A stretch of 20,801 nt of DNA from an uncultured Collinsella sp. (GTDB taxonomy: Bacteria > Actinomycetota > Coriobacteriia > Coriobacteriales > Coriobacteriaceae). The position numbers and the translations under genes were made by a program. The notes under the pieces are model-generated. The model was given only the letters and a program-made list of their open reading frames with translations, did no database searches and was not told where the DNA came from. The stretch lies in assembly GCA_900751755.1 (NCBI GenBank), contig CAADSP010000005.1:1-20801 (forward strand). Direction: 5' to 3'. Below, piece after piece: positions 1-8,569 of the stretch; positions within the stretch are counted from its first letter, which is position 1; every line of letters starts with the position of its first letter.

Positions 1-1548
1 GAGAACACCTTCTCGTTCTACGACGATCCCGCCGACCTTAAGCCCCGCGCCCCGGTCGTCACCGTCATGGGCCACGTCGACCACGGCAAGACGAGCCTGC
101 TCGACGCCATCCGTCACACCGGCGTCGCTGCCGGCGAGGCGGGCGGCATTACCCAGGCCATCGGTGCTTCGCAGGTCATGATCAACGACCGCAAGATCAC
201 CTTCATCGATACCCCGGGCCACGCCACCTTTACGGCCATGCGTGCCCGTGGCGCCAAGGTGACCGACATCGTCATTCTGATCGTGGCTGCCGACGACGGC
301 GTCATGCCTCAGACCATCGAGTCGATCAACCACGCCAAGGCCGCCGGCGTACCCATCGTCGTCGCCGTCAACAAGATCGATAAGCCGGGCGCCAACCCCG
401 ACCGCGTACGCCAGGAGCTCACCGAGTACGGCATCATCCCCGAGGAGTGGGGCGGACAGAACATGTTCGTCAACATCTCGGCTAAGCAGAAGATCGGTAT
501 CGACGACCTTCTCGAGACCGTGCTGCTACAGGCCGACGTGCTCGAGCTCAAGGCCAACCCCGACACCTTTGCCTCCGGCAACGTCCTCGAGGCCAAGCTC
601 GACAAGGGCCGCGGCTCGGTCGCTACCGTGCTGGTGACCCGCGGTACTCTGCACGTGGGCGATACGCTGGTCGCCGGCCTTACCTACGGCCGCGTCCGCG
701 CCATGCTCGATCCCAAGGGCAACGCCGTCACCGAGGCCGGTCCCTCCGACGCCGTCGAGATCCTGGGCCTGCAGTCCGTGCCCAACGCCGGCGACGAGTT
801 CCGCGTGTTCGAGGACGAGCGCGAGGCTCGTGCCCTGGCCGATGAGCGTTCGCTCAAGGCACGTATCGAGGAGCAGAGCCGCGTGAAGCACGTTACGCTC
901 GAGAACCTCTTCGAGACCATCGCCGACGCCGAGGTCAAGGAGCTTAACCTGATCATCAAGGCCGACGTCCAGGGTTCCATCGAGGCCCTTCAGGACTCGC
1001 TCGACAAGATGGATCAGTCCGAGGTCCGCATCAACACGATCCACTCCGCCGTCGGTGCCATCAACGAGACCGACGTCGTCCTGGCCGACGCCTCCAACGC
1101 CATCATCATCGGCTTTGGCGTGCGTCCCGACGGCAAGGCCCGCTCCGCTGCCGAGCGGGAGGGCGTCGAGATCCGTTGCTACGACGTTATCTACAAGTGC
1201 CTCGAGGAGCTCGACGCAGCCCGTATCGGTATGCTCAAGCCCACCGAGGTCGAGGTCTCCACGGGTACCGCGACCGTCCTGGACACCTTCAAGGTGCCCA
1301 AAGTCGGTATCGCCGCCGGTGTCCGCGTCGAGGAGGGCGAGATCGCCGCGACCGATTCCGTGCGCCTGGTGCGTGACGGCATTGTGGTCTTCAACGGCAA
1401 GATCGCCTCGATGCGCCACTACAAGGATGAGGCCAAGAGCCTCAAGAGCGGTTCCGAGGGCGGCATTGGCCTGGAGAACTTCCAGGACATCAAGCCCGGC
1501 GACCAGATCGAGGGTTACCGCATCGACCAGGTTGCCCGTACCGAGTAG
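1..1548 (+). CDS. infB: Translation initiation factor IF-2 (5'-truncated by window edge)
   Basis: IF-2 is the GTPase that places initiator fMet-tRNA in the ribosomal P site and promotes subunit joining. The frame is open from base 1, so the N-terminal part of the gene lies outside the window; 515 residues are visible. The GTPase motifs appear in order in the visible fragment: G1 GHVDHGKT at 24-31, G2 GGITQ at 48-52, G3 DTPGH at 70-74, G4 NKID at 124-127 and G5 SAK at 161-163. The EF-Tu-like domain II, the IF-2 core domain and the C-terminal fMet-tRNA binding domain follow. The normally well conserved His after GGITQ is Ala here (TQAIGA). The ATG at 67 is internal, lying inside the G1 motif, and is not a start. 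It is followed 11 bp later by rbfA, the usual infB-rbfA pairing, and is probably cotranscribed with it. Identification is essentially certain. Confidence 0.98.
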   Translation, partial: ENTFSFYDDPADLKPRAPVVTVMGHVDHGKTSLLDAIRHTGVAAGEAGGITQAIGASQVMINDRKITFIDTPGHATFTAMRARGAKVTDIVILIVAADDGVMPQTIESINHAKAAGVPIVVAVNKIDKPGANPDRVRQELTEYGIIPEEWGGQNMFVNISAKQKIGIDDLLETVLLQADVLELKANPDTFASGNVLEAKLDKGRGSVATVLVTRGTLHVGDTLVAGLTYGRVRAMLDPKGNAVTEAGPSDAVEILGLQSVPNAGDEFRVFEDEREARALADERSLKARIEEQSRVKHVTLENLFETIADAEVKELNLIIKADVQGSIEALQDSLDKMDQSEVRINTIHSAVGAINETDVVLADASNAIIIGFGVRPDGKARSAAEREGVEIRCYDVIYKCLEELDAARIGMLKPTEVEVSTGTATVLDTFKVPKVGIAAGVRVEEGEIAATDSVRLVRDGIVVFNGKIASMRHYKDEAKSLKSGSEGGIGLENFQDIKPGDQIEGYRIDQVARTE

Positions 1549-1559
1549 GGGGTAGCGCT

Positions 1560-1970
1560 ATGAAGCAAACGCAGGCAACCCGCCGTCTGGGCGAGCAGCT
1601 TCGCGAGAAGCTTGGTTATATCCTGCTCTTTGAGGTTTCCGATCCGCGTCTCGACCTGGTCACTCTGACCGCGGTCGAGGTCGCGGTGGACCGTTCGCTC
1701 GCGCGTGTGTACGTGTCGTGCGATGCGAGCCGCTACGATGAGGTCATGGAGGCGCTCGCCAGCGCCAAGGGCCGCATTCGCAGTCTGTTGGCTCGCTCGC
1801 TCGATTGGCGCGTCACGCCCGAGCTCGATTTTCGCATCGATCGCTCGACCGATGAGGCCGAGCGCATCACACGTGCGCTGGAAAACGTTCCGGCCACGCT
1901 TGCGATCGAAAAGGACGAGGACGGCTACCCCATAGCGGATGCCGCCCAGGAGGCAGCTTTAGATGACTAA
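1560..1970 (+). CDS. rbfA: 30S ribosome-binding factor RbfA
   Basis: RbfA is a small KH-fold protein that binds the 30S subunit and helps mature the 5' end of 16S rRNA, notably in the cold. The product is 136 residues, a normal length for the family. The diagnostic stretch is DPRLDLVTLTAVEVAVDR followed by ARVYVS, matching the family pattern of DPRL, a beta strand and then a conserved VYVS-like strand. The N-terminus carries several basic residues and the C-terminus is an acidic tail. The ATG follows a G-rich ribosome-binding site (GGGGGT) that begins directly after the infB stop codon. Its 3' end overlaps the next gene by 8 bp, so the two are likely translationally coupled. The infB-rbfA-DHH-truB-ribF order is common in Gram-positive bacteria and supports the call. 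Confidence 0.96.
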   Translation: MKQTQATRRLGEQLREKLGYILLFEVSDPRLDLVTLTAVEVAVDRSLARVYVSCDASRYDEVMEALASAKGRIRSLLARSLDWRVTPELDFRIDRSTDEAERITRALENVPATLAIEKDEDGYPIADAAQEAALDD

Positions 1971-3006
1971 TTCCGCCGACCTCGCCTCGTGCGAGTCTGC
2001 AGATATTAAACGACGCATCCTAGAGCTCATCGAGGATGCGTCCTCCATTGCGATCTCGGGTCACACCTCTCCCGACGGCGATGCCCTGGGCTCCGTGTTG
2101 GGCCTGGGCCTTTCGCTTATGAAGGTGTTCCCCGACAAGGACATCGCCCTGCTGCTGGCAGACGACGATCCTGTTCCGCGCATCTACCGTTTTATGGAGG
2201 GGGCCGCCCGGCTGGGGCCGGCATCTGCCTACACCGGCAACCCGGACCTGTTCATCTCGGTGGACGTGCCGGTCGTCGAGCGCCTCAATAATTCCGCCGA
2301 GGTCCTTCGCCGTTCGGCCCACGTGGCGTGCTTTGACCATCACCCGGCACGCGAGGAGTTTGCCGAGGTCAGCCTCAGGTGCGTCAATGCCGCTGCCTGT
2401 GCCATGATCATTGACCGCTTTTTGGCCGATTGCGGCATTACTGCAAGCGATAGCATCGCCACCTGTCTGCTGTGCGGCCTGGTCACCGATACCGGTCGTT
2501 TTCAGTATCAGAACGCCGACGCTGCCGCGTTTCATGCCGCCTCGCGTCTGGTGGCGCACGGTGCCGATCCGGCGCGCGTCGCGCTCGAGGTCTACCAGAG
2601 CATGCGTGTCGAGTTCTTGCACCTCAAGTCCATCGTCATGGGTCGCATCAAGACGGTCGCGCACGGGCGCGTGGCGTATAGCTACGCGTACGAGAGCGAC
2701 CTTAAGGAATGCGGCGTCACCTCTGATGAGTGCGACGGCTTGGTCGATGTGGTGCGCTCCGTGATGGGCGTCGAGGTCTGCCTGTTCCTTAAGGGCATCG
2801 AGGGCGATACCAAGGTGCGCGGCAACCTGCGCTCCAAGGGCGATCTTGATGTTTCCGAGATTGCGGCCAACTTTGGCGGAGGTGGGCACCACGCTGCCGC
2901 CGGCTTTACCAACGCCGGAACGATTTCCGAGACGCTCACCGCGGCACTTCCCATGCTGGCCGAGCTGGTAGGGGAGGATCCCGCTTCGGTGACCGTCGAG
3001 CTCTAA
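1963..3006 (+). CDS. nrnA: DHH-family phosphoesterase, NrnA-like (oligoribonuclease / pAp phosphatase)
   Basis: DHH/DHHA1 proteins of this type degrade very short RNA oligonucleotides and/or dephosphorylate 3'-phosphoadenosine 5'-phosphate, using Mn2+ in the cytoplasm. The 347-residue product shows the family motifs in order. Motif I is GHTSPDGDALGS (His34, Asp38, Asp40). Asp101 lies in ISVDVP. The signature DHH is at 125-127, Asp176 is in GLVTDTGRFQY, and a C-terminal DHHA1 glycine-rich motif GGGGHH spans 305-310. The motif II aspartate is followed by VPVVERL where the family often has a Ser/Asp-rich stretch, a minor variation. The gene overlaps rbfA by 8 bp and sits between rbfA and truB, the standard place for NrnA homologues in Gram-positive bacteria. 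Family membership is certain. The exact substrate (nano-RNA, pAp or cyclic-dinucleotide breakdown products) cannot be decided from sequence alone. Confidence 0.9.
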   Translation: MTNSADLASCESADIKRRILELIEDASSIAISGHTSPDGDALGSVLGLGLSLMKVFPDKDIALLLADDDPVPRIYRFMEGAARLGPASAYTGNPDLFISVDVPVVERLNNSAEVLRRSAHVACFDHHPAREEFAEVSLRCVNAAACAMIIDRFLADCGITASDSIATCLLCGLVTDTGRFQYQNADAAAFHAASRLVAHGADPARVALEVYQSMRVEFLHLKSIVMGRIKTVAHGRVAYSYAYESDLKECGVTSDECDGLVDVVRSVMGVEVCLFLKGIEGDTKVRGNLRSKGDLDVSEIAANFGGGGHHAAAGFTNAGTISETLTAALPMLAELVGEDPASVTVEL

Positions 3007-3021
3007 CTTTTTGGATGGTAC

Positions 3022-3954
3022 ATGGCTCGTCGTACACCTTCTCAACTTAATATGCTGCTCGCCGTCGATAAGCCGGTGGGCTGCACGTCCCACGACGTGG
3101 TTTCGCAATGCCGACGAGCCCTCCATGAGCGGCGCGTCGGTCATGCCGGAACGCTCGACCCCATGGCATCGGGTGTCATGGTGGTGGGCGTAGGCCAGGC
3201 AACGCGTCTGCTGGGCATGCTCACGCTCGATACCAAAAGCTACGTCGCCGACATTTCGTTTGGCGTCGAGACCAATACCGATGATGCGGAGGGCGAGGCC
3301 GTCCGCACAGTGCCCATTGCCGCCGACTTGCGCGATCCGGCCTATGCCCGCGAGCGCCTGTGCGCCATGCTGGGCCCTCAGATGCAGGTGCCGCCGGCGT
3401 TTTCGGCCATTTCGGTCAACGGCGTGCGCGCCTATAAGTCTGCGCGCGAGGGCAATGCCGTGTCGCTGCCCCCGCGTCCGGTCGAGGTGTACTCCGCTAA
3501 CCTGATTGCCGTGAGCGGCGAGGGCGAAGCGTGCGTTTGGACCGTGGCGTTTTCGGTGAGTAAGGGCACCTATATCCGTGCGCTCGCTCGCGACCTGGGT
3601 CGTGCCTGCGACAACGCGGCGCATATTTCTGCATTGCGCCGTACGGCCTCCGGTGTTGTTTCCATCGGTGCCTGTCATGCGGTCGAGGAACTTTCTGCCG
3701 AGTCCGCTGCCGGCTTTGCCCTGGATCCCATTGCGGCACTGGGCGCCACGCGCGTCGACTTGCCGGGTGATCTTGCCGACGATCTGCTGTGCGGACGTCG
3801 TATTCCTATTGAGCGCGCGCTTGCGAGCTTCGATGCGTCGAAGGCGCCGTTTGCGCTGGTTCTCGATGGCGGGCTCAAGGCGCTTGCCCGTATCGAGGGC
3901 GGTCGCTTTGTTATGGAGCATGTCTTTCCGCAGGCGATCGGCGGTGTTCGATGA
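3022..3954 (+). CDS. truB: tRNA pseudouridine(55) synthase TruB
   Basis: TruB converts U55 in the T-loop of tRNAs to pseudouridine and also acts as a tRNA chaperone. The 310-residue protein has the catalytic motif GHAGTLDPMASGVM with the nucleophilic Asp at 46. It also has the KSY motif at 72-74, the PPAFSA segment near 124-129, and KGTYIRALARDLG at 181-193. In the usual SAIK segment the Lys is Ser (SAISVNG), a small departure from the typical sequence. The ATG at 3022 sits behind a modest GGATGG ribosome-binding site. An in-frame Met11 just before the conserved AVDKPVG motif is an alternative start, but I keep the upstream one. The gene ends in an ATGA overlap with ribF, the classic truB-ribF coupling. 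Confidence 0.96.
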   Translation: MARRTPSQLNMLLAVDKPVGCTSHDVVSQCRRALHERRVGHAGTLDPMASGVMVVGVGQATRLLGMLTLDTKSYVADISFGVETNTDDAEGEAVRTVPIAADLRDPAYARERLCAMLGPQMQVPPAFSAISVNGVRAYKSAREGNAVSLPPRPVEVYSANLIAVSGEGEACVWTVAFSVSKGTYIRALARDLGRACDNAAHISALRRTASGVVSIGACHAVEELSAESAAGFALDPIAALGATRVDLPGDLADDLLCGRRIPIERALASFDASKAPFALVLDGGLKALARIEGGRFVMEHVFPQAIGGVR

Positions 3955-4958
3955 TGCTGACCTCCCACGAGCTCGCGCGTGTTTTTTTCGCGGGCGAGTC
4001 GGATGAGGCCCGCATCGTCGCCGCCGATGCATTTGATGATTGCGCGTGCCTGGGCGCCGCGTCGATCGCCATCGGTGTGTTCGATGGCGTGCATCGGGGG
4101 CATCACGAACTGATCGACGCGGTCGTTCGCGATGCGCGTGACCACGGCTGCAAGGCGGTCGTGGTCACCTTCGATCCCGACCCGGACGTGGTGGTGAGCC
4201 CTTCGCCCGCTCAAAAATTGATGACGACGGCTGACCGTCTGCATGCCCTGGCTCTCACCGGGGTCGATGCGGTCGTGGCCGTTCCCTTTACGCCCGCGGT
4301 GGCGGCACTTGACCACGTAGGCTTTCTTAAGTTGCTTTCGCGCGTCGTCGATATCCGCTCGATTCGTGTGGGTAGCGACTTTAGGCTGGGTCGCGGCGGC
4401 GCATCGGGCGTTGCCGAGATGAAAGAATGGGGAGCCGAGCGCGACGTTGACGTCTATGGCCACGAGTTGCTGTGCGTCGATGGACAGACGGTCTGCGCCA
4501 CCCGTATTCGCCAGGAGCTTCGCCAGGGACATGTTGAGCTTGCCGCCGAGCTGCTCGGCCGCCCGTACATGCTGCGAGGTGTTGTTGCCGGAGGTCGTCA
4601 CCAGGGCTCCGACATGGGTTTTCCCACGGCAAACATCCAGGTGCCCGAGGGCATTCAGGTGCCTGCCGATGGCGTTTACGAGGGCCTGGTGCTGGTCGAC
4701 GATACCGTATGGCCTGCTGCCGTCAACGTGGGGCTGCCGCCGACGTATGCCGACGATGCCGCCTCGGCGCATCTCGAGGCCAACTTGATCGGGTATGCGG
4801 GTGACCTGTACGGCGCCTCGGTGTCGCTGGCGTTTACGCGCTGGCTGCGCCCGTCGCGCGTGTTCGATTCGCTGGACGAGCTTATCGCGACCGTCGAGGG
4901 TAATATTGACGATATCCGTCATCATTTGGGTGAGCAGGGGGTGAGCATCCGTGATTAG
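3951..4958 (+). CDS. ribF: Bifunctional riboflavin kinase / FAD synthetase
   Basis: RibF phosphorylates riboflavin to FMN and then adenylylates FMN to FAD. The 335-residue product has both modules. The N-terminal nucleotidyltransferase domain shows IGVFDGVHRGHH, with the HxGH-type motif at 48-51, then GSDFRLGRGG at 141-150 and an (A)TRIR motif at 183-187. The C-terminal flavokinase domain shows GRPYMLRG, the PTAN motif in GFPTAN at 223-228, GVYEG at 241-245, and Glu276 in the position expected for the catalytic base. The family ending DLYG ... LRPSRVFDSLDEL is also present. Two adjacent ATGs (3951 and 3954) could start it; the first overlaps the truB stop as ATGA. Its own stop overlaps the dnaG start by 8 bp. 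No FMN riboswitch lies upstream, consistent with constitutive expression from the operon. Confidence 0.95.
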   Translation: MMLTSHELARVFFAGESDEARIVAADAFDDCACLGAASIAIGVFDGVHRGHHELIDAVVRDARDHGCKAVVVTFDPDPDVVVSPSPAQKLMTTADRLHALALTGVDAVVAVPFTPAVAALDHVGFLKLLSRVVDIRSIRVGSDFRLGRGGASGVAEMKEWGAERDVDVYGHELLCVDGQTVCATRIRQELRQGHVELAAELLGRPYMLRGVVAGGRHQGSDMGFPTANIQVPEGIQVPADGVYEGLVLVDDTVWPAAVNVGLPPTYADDAASAHLEANLIGYAGDLYGASVSLAFTRWLRPSRVFDSLDELIATVEGNIDDIRHHLGEQGVSIRD

Positions 4959-7065
4959 CGATGAGGAGAAAGACCAAGTGCGCGCCGCGTCCGATCTGGT
5001 TGCCATCGTGCAAGAAACGGTTGAGCTCAAGCCCCGCGGCCATGAGTTTTGGGGCTGCTGCCCCTTCCATGGCGAAAAGACCCCGTCGTTTCACATTATC
5101 CCCGCTACGCAGGTGTGGCACTGCTTTGGCTGTGGCGAAGGCGGCGACGTCTTCACCTACATCATGAAGCGCGAGAACCTGAGCTTTCCCGAGTCGATTC
5201 GCTACCTGGCCGACCGTGCCGGCATTGAGCTGCACGATACCGGCGCTTATCGCGAGCGCGGCACCAAGCGCGCCCGCATCTATGACCTGTGCGCCGAGAC
5301 CGCCCAGTTCTACCACACCATGCTCATGCGCGGTAAGGACAGCCGTCCGCGCGAGTACTTTGCCAGCCGCGGTATGGGCGGCGATGTCTGCCGCCGCTAC
5401 TGCCTGGGCTTTGCGCCGGGTCGCAACGCGCTGGTGTCGCATCTGTCGCAGGCGGGTTTTACCCCGCAGGAGATGATCGACGCCAACGTGGCCGTGAGTC
5501 GTGGGCGCGGGCAGCTTGCCGACCGTTTTTACGACCGCGTGATGTTTCCCATTTTTGACGAACAGGGTCATAACATCGCCTTTGGCGGGCGCATTATGGG
5601 CGACGGACAGCCTAAGTACCTCAACACCGCCGAGACGAGCGTGTTCCATAAAAAGCGAAACCTCTATGGCTTTAACTGGGCCAAGGAGTTTATCGTCGCG
5701 CAGGACACCGCTATCGTGGTGGAGGGTTATACCGACTGTATCGCCTGCTGGGAGGCGGGGATCAAAAACGTCGTCGCCACGCTGGGTACGGCGCTGACGG
5801 AACATCATGTAAAGACGCTCACCCGTTTTGCCAAGCGCATTGTATATATGTTCGATGGCGACGCCGCCGGTCAAAAGGCCGCGCGCCGCGCGATTCAGTT
5901 TATCGAGCAGGATTCGATGGACCTGCGCTGCGTGGTACTTCCCGACGGCAACGACCCCATGGAGTTCATCACCGCGCATGGTGGCGAGGCGCTGCAGGCG
6001 CGCATCGATGCCGCCGAGCCCCTCATGGACTTTGTATACCGCTCGCTGCAGGAGTCGAGCGACATTACCACGCCGGGCGGTCGTGCCAAAGCGCTCGAGG
6101 ACGCACTGACGCTCATCTATCCGCTGCGTGATAGCTACATGATTGATACGTACTTTATCCAGATTGCGGACCTTTTGGGTTTGGATCTGGAGACGGTGCG
6201 TTCGAGCTCGGGCCGTGTGTTTCGCGATGTTGCCAAGCGTGAGGATGCCGAGCGTCGTCGCGAGCAGAACTACGAGCGTCAGCGGGCGCAGGCCGAGCGC
6301 GCAGGCAGCGCAGGCGGTCGGGCGTCTGGTTCGCGGGGGGCGTCTCGCGGCGCCTGGGCGTCGGGGGCGACACCGGCGGTGTCCACACCGGTCGAGGAAG
6401 AGCCGTACGACTATGTGCCGCTCGAGGCCTATGGGGCCGCGCCGGTCGAGGTCGTCGACGATATGCCGCCGATTGATGTGCCGGTTGGTATGGATGGTGC
6501 GGCGCCGGTCGCCGATGCAACGGACGCGTCTGCGGCTCCGACGATGCCGATCGTGCTGACCGACCTGGAGCGAAAGTCTTTGGCGGGGGAGCGCGAGCTG
6601 CTGACGATGCTCACGAGCTACCCCGACCTGTTCCGCACGTATGCCGACCGCATCTGCTCGATCGAGTGGGTGGATCCGCGCCACGAGTCCATCGCGTGGG
6701 CCGTGCTCGCGACGCCGCCGGGCACCGACCCCACGGCGTGCATGGATGCGGCGCGCGCGGTGTGTCCCGAGGCAGCGTCGCTTGTCAGCGCCGGGCGCAT
6801 TTCGTCGACGAGCAAGCACCCCACCGAGACGAACATCGTGTTTATGCTTGATACCCTTGAGCTCTACACCATCAAGCGCCGCATGCGCGCCGCACAGGCC
6901 AAGCTTCGCCAGGACCGGTCGCTCGACGATGAGGCACGCCGTGTGCTGACGATGCAGGCGATGCAAGATTCTCAGCGCCAGCGTGAGCTCCAAAAGTCGA
7001 TCGGCGGCGTGGCAGACCCGTTCCGTTTGATCGGTTTGGAGACAGCGGGCGCAGACCAAGCCTAG
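4951..7065 (+). CDS. dnaG: DNA primase DnaG
   Basis: DnaG synthesises the RNA primers for replication and is recruited by the DnaB helicase. The 704-residue protein starts with GTG, overlapping ribF by 8 bp. Domains in order: a CHC2 zinc-binding domain with Cys37, His40, Cys58 and Cys61 (CPFH ... CFGC); the catalytic RNA-polymerase core with a TOPRIM fold carrying EGYTD at 258-262 and DGDAAG at 302-307; a long low-complexity linker at about 430-530; and a C-terminal helicase-interaction domain at about 535-690. The linker is first Arg/Glu/Gln-rich, then Gly/Ala/Ser-rich, then acidic and Pro-rich. It makes the protein noticeably longer than the roughly 600-residue primases of many bacteria. 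dnaG directly followed by rpoD is the conserved core of the macromolecular synthesis operon. I see no terminator after it, so read-through into rpoD is possible. Confidence 0.97.
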   Translation: MISDEEKDQVRAASDLVAIVQETVELKPRGHEFWGCCPFHGEKTPSFHIIPATQVWHCFGCGEGGDVFTYIMKRENLSFPESIRYLADRAGIELHDTGAYRERGTKRARIYDLCAETAQFYHTMLMRGKDSRPREYFASRGMGGDVCRRYCLGFAPGRNALVSHLSQAGFTPQEMIDANVAVSRGRGQLADRFYDRVMFPIFDEQGHNIAFGGRIMGDGQPKYLNTAETSVFHKKRNLYGFNWAKEFIVAQDTAIVVEGYTDCIACWEAGIKNVVATLGTALTEHHVKTLTRFAKRIVYMFDGDAAGQKAARRAIQFIEQDSMDLRCVVLPDGNDPMEFITAHGGEALQARIDAAEPLMDFVYRSLQESSDITTPGGRAKALEDALTLIYPLRDSYMIDTYFIQIADLLGLDLETVRSSSGRVFRDVAKREDAERRREQNYERQRAQAERAGSAGGRASGSRGASRGAWASGATPAVSTPVEEEPYDYVPLEAYGAAPVEVVDDMPPIDVPVGMDGAAPVADATDASAAPTMPIVLTDLERKSLAGERELLTMLTSYPDLFRTYADRICSIEWVDPRHESIAWAVLATPPGTDPTACMDAARAVCPEAASLVSAGRISSTSKHPTETNIVFMLDTLELYTIKRRMRAAQAKLRQDRSLDDEARRVLTMQAMQDSQRQRELQKSIGGVADPFRLIGLETAGADQA

Positions 7066-7134
7066 ATGTTGTGGTCAACCAGCGTATTTGCGCCTATATC
7101 CAGTCTGAATTTTGGGTATAGACGTCAATGTGTG

Positions 7135-7143
7135 TGCTAAAGT
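7135..7143 (+). promoter_or_regulatory. Candidate extended -10 promoter for rpoD
   Basis: The sequence TGCTAAAGT fits an extended -10 element (TGn followed by TAAAGT). The only TTG-like hexamer upstream, TTGGGT at 7112-7117, is 20 bp away, too far to be a good -35. A start near 7150 would leave a short leader of about 25 nt before the GTG start at 7176. This is pattern matching only. Confidence 0.4.
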
Positions 7144-7163
7144 AATGAGTCCTGTGGACTATG

Positions 7164-7170
7164 AAGGGAG
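7164..7170 (+). promoter_or_regulatory. Shine-Dalgarno site that decides the rpoD start
   Basis: AAGGGAG lies 5 nt before the GTG at 7176, ideal spacing. The in-frame ATG at 7161 lies immediately before this site and has no such site of its own, so GTG is the better start. Confidence 0.7.
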
Positions 7171-7175
7171 AATCT

Positions 7176-8522
7176 GTGCCAAATAAGAGTGAGAGCACGG
7201 GTACTGGGCTGGAATCCTACGTTGCAAAGCTCATGGGCAACGGCTCAAACAGGACTTCGGTAACCGAGGACGAGATTCAGGTCGCCCTGAAGGATATCGA
7301 TGTTACTGATGAGCAGCTCAACGCGGTGTATTCCGCGCTGCGCAACAGCGGCATCCAGATTATCTCCGCGAGAGGAAACGACGACGCCCCCATGGACGTC
7401 GACGATGACGATAACGATAGCGATACCGACGATTTCGATGACGACGAGCACGATTCCGGGTCGCTCGACGATCACGAGCTTAAGATGGCCCGTCAGGCCG
7501 ACGCCGAGATGGGCTCTTCCAAGAGCAAGAAGAAACGCACCGTGCGCACGTCCCGTTCGCGTTCGCGCGTGCGTGGCATCGATGCCTCCACGGTGATGCT
7601 GACCGGCGACCCGGTTCGTATGTACCTTAAGGAGATCGGCAAGGTCGACCTGCTGACCGCCTCCGAAGAGGTCGATCTGGCCATGAAGATCGAGGCCGGT
7701 CTCGATGCCACCGAGAAGCTCGAGGCCGCCGAGGCGGGCGAGATTGAGCTCACCCGCGCCGAGATGCGTCGCCTGACCCGTATCGAGAACGTCGGCCTCG
7801 AGGCCAAGCAGGCGCTCATCAGCGCCAACCTGCGTCTGGTCGTCTCCATCGCCAAGCGCTATGTCGGTCGCGGCATGCTGTTCCTGGACCTGATCCAGGA
7901 GGGCAACCTCGGTCTGATCCGCGCCGTCGAGAAGTTCGACTACCAGAAGGGCTTTAAGTTCTCCACGTACGCCACGTGGTGGATCCGTCAGGCCATTACG
8001 CGTGCCATCGCCGATCAGGCCCGTACCATCCGTATTCCCGTGCACATGGTCGAGACCATCAACAAGCTCGTCCGCGTGCAGCGCCAGCTCCTCCAGGACC
8101 TGGGCCGCGACCCGACCCCCGAGGAGATCGGTGCCGAGATGGACATGAGCGCCGACCGCGTCCGCGAGATCCAGAAGATTTCGCAGGAGCCCGTGTCGCT
8201 CGAGACCCCGATCGGCGAGGAAGAGGATTCCCAGCTGGGCGACTTCATCGAGGACTCCCAGGCTATCGTTCCGCCCGATGCCGCCAGCTTCTCCATGCTG
8301 CAGGAGCAGCTCACCCAGGTGCTCGATTCGCTTGCCGATCGCGAGCGCAAGGTTATCGAGCTGCGCTTTGGCCTTGTCGACGGACATCCCCGCACGCTCG
8401 AGGAAGTCGGTCGCGAGTTTGGCGTCACGCGCGAGCGTATCCGCCAGATCGAGTCCAAGACCCTGGCCAAGCTCCGCCACCCTAGCCGTTCCAGCAAGCT
8501 CAAGGACTACATCGAAAGCTAG
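7176..8522 (+). CDS. rpoD: RNA polymerase primary sigma factor (sigma-70, RpoD/SigA)
   Basis: This is the housekeeping sigma factor that directs RNA polymerase to -35/-10 promoters. Starting at GTG 7176 it has 448 residues (453 if the ATG at 7161 were used). A small N-terminal region is followed by a very Asp-rich tract at about 73-100 and then a Lys/Arg/Ser-rich tract at about 113-133. Region 1.2 begins with DPVRMYLKEIGKVDLL. Region 2 includes SANLRLVVSIAKRY, LDLIQEGNLGLI and the -10 recognition/melting helix FKFSTYATWWIRQAI. Region 3 follows, then region 4.2 with the helix-turn-helix TLEEVGREFGVTRERIRQIE. The C-terminus SSKLKDYIES matches the conserved end of primary sigma factors. Complete regions 1.2-4.2 and the place after dnaG separate it from alternative sigmas. 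It has its own candidate promoter and a downstream hairpin terminator. Confidence 0.97.
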   Translation: MPNKSESTGTGLESYVAKLMGNGSNRTSVTEDEIQVALKDIDVTDEQLNAVYSALRNSGIQIISARGNDDAPMDVDDDDNDSDTDDFDDDEHDSGSLDDHELKMARQADAEMGSSKSKKKRTVRTSRSRSRVRGIDASTVMLTGDPVRMYLKEIGKVDLLTASEEVDLAMKIEAGLDATEKLEAAEAGEIELTRAEMRRLTRIENVGLEAKQALISANLRLVVSIAKRYVGRGMLFLDLIQEGNLGLIRAVEKFDYQKGFKFSTYATWWIRQAITRAIADQARTIRIPVHMVETINKLVRVQRQLLQDLGRDPTPEEIGAEMDMSADRVREIQKISQEPVSLETPIGEEEDSQLGDFIEDSQAIVPPDAASFSMLQEQLTQVLDSLADRERKVIELRFGLVDGHPRTLEEVGREFGVTRERIRQIESKTLAKLRHPSRSSKLKDYIES

Positions 8523-8530
8523 TCAAGCAA

Positions 8531-8566
8531 GAAGCGCCCTCAAGCACATCCGCTCGGGGCGCTTTC
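8531..8566 (+). terminator. Rho-independent-type terminator after rpoD
   Basis: AAGCGCCC (8532-8539) pairs perfectly with GGGCGCTT (8557-8564), giving an 8-bp GC-rich stem with a 17-nt loop. The T-tract is short (TTT), so it may be only partly efficient. It starts 9 nt after the rpoD stop codon. Confidence 0.6.
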
Positions 8567-8569
8567 ATG

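Noticed and set aside
3951..3960. FMN riboswitch controlling ribF
   Set aside because: ribF overlaps truB by 4 bp, leaving no leader, and no riboswitch-like conserved sequence is seen.
7161..7175. ATG at 7161 as the rpoD start
   Set aside because: The only good Shine-Dalgarno site (7164-7170) lies downstream of this ATG, while the GTG at 7176 is ideally spaced.
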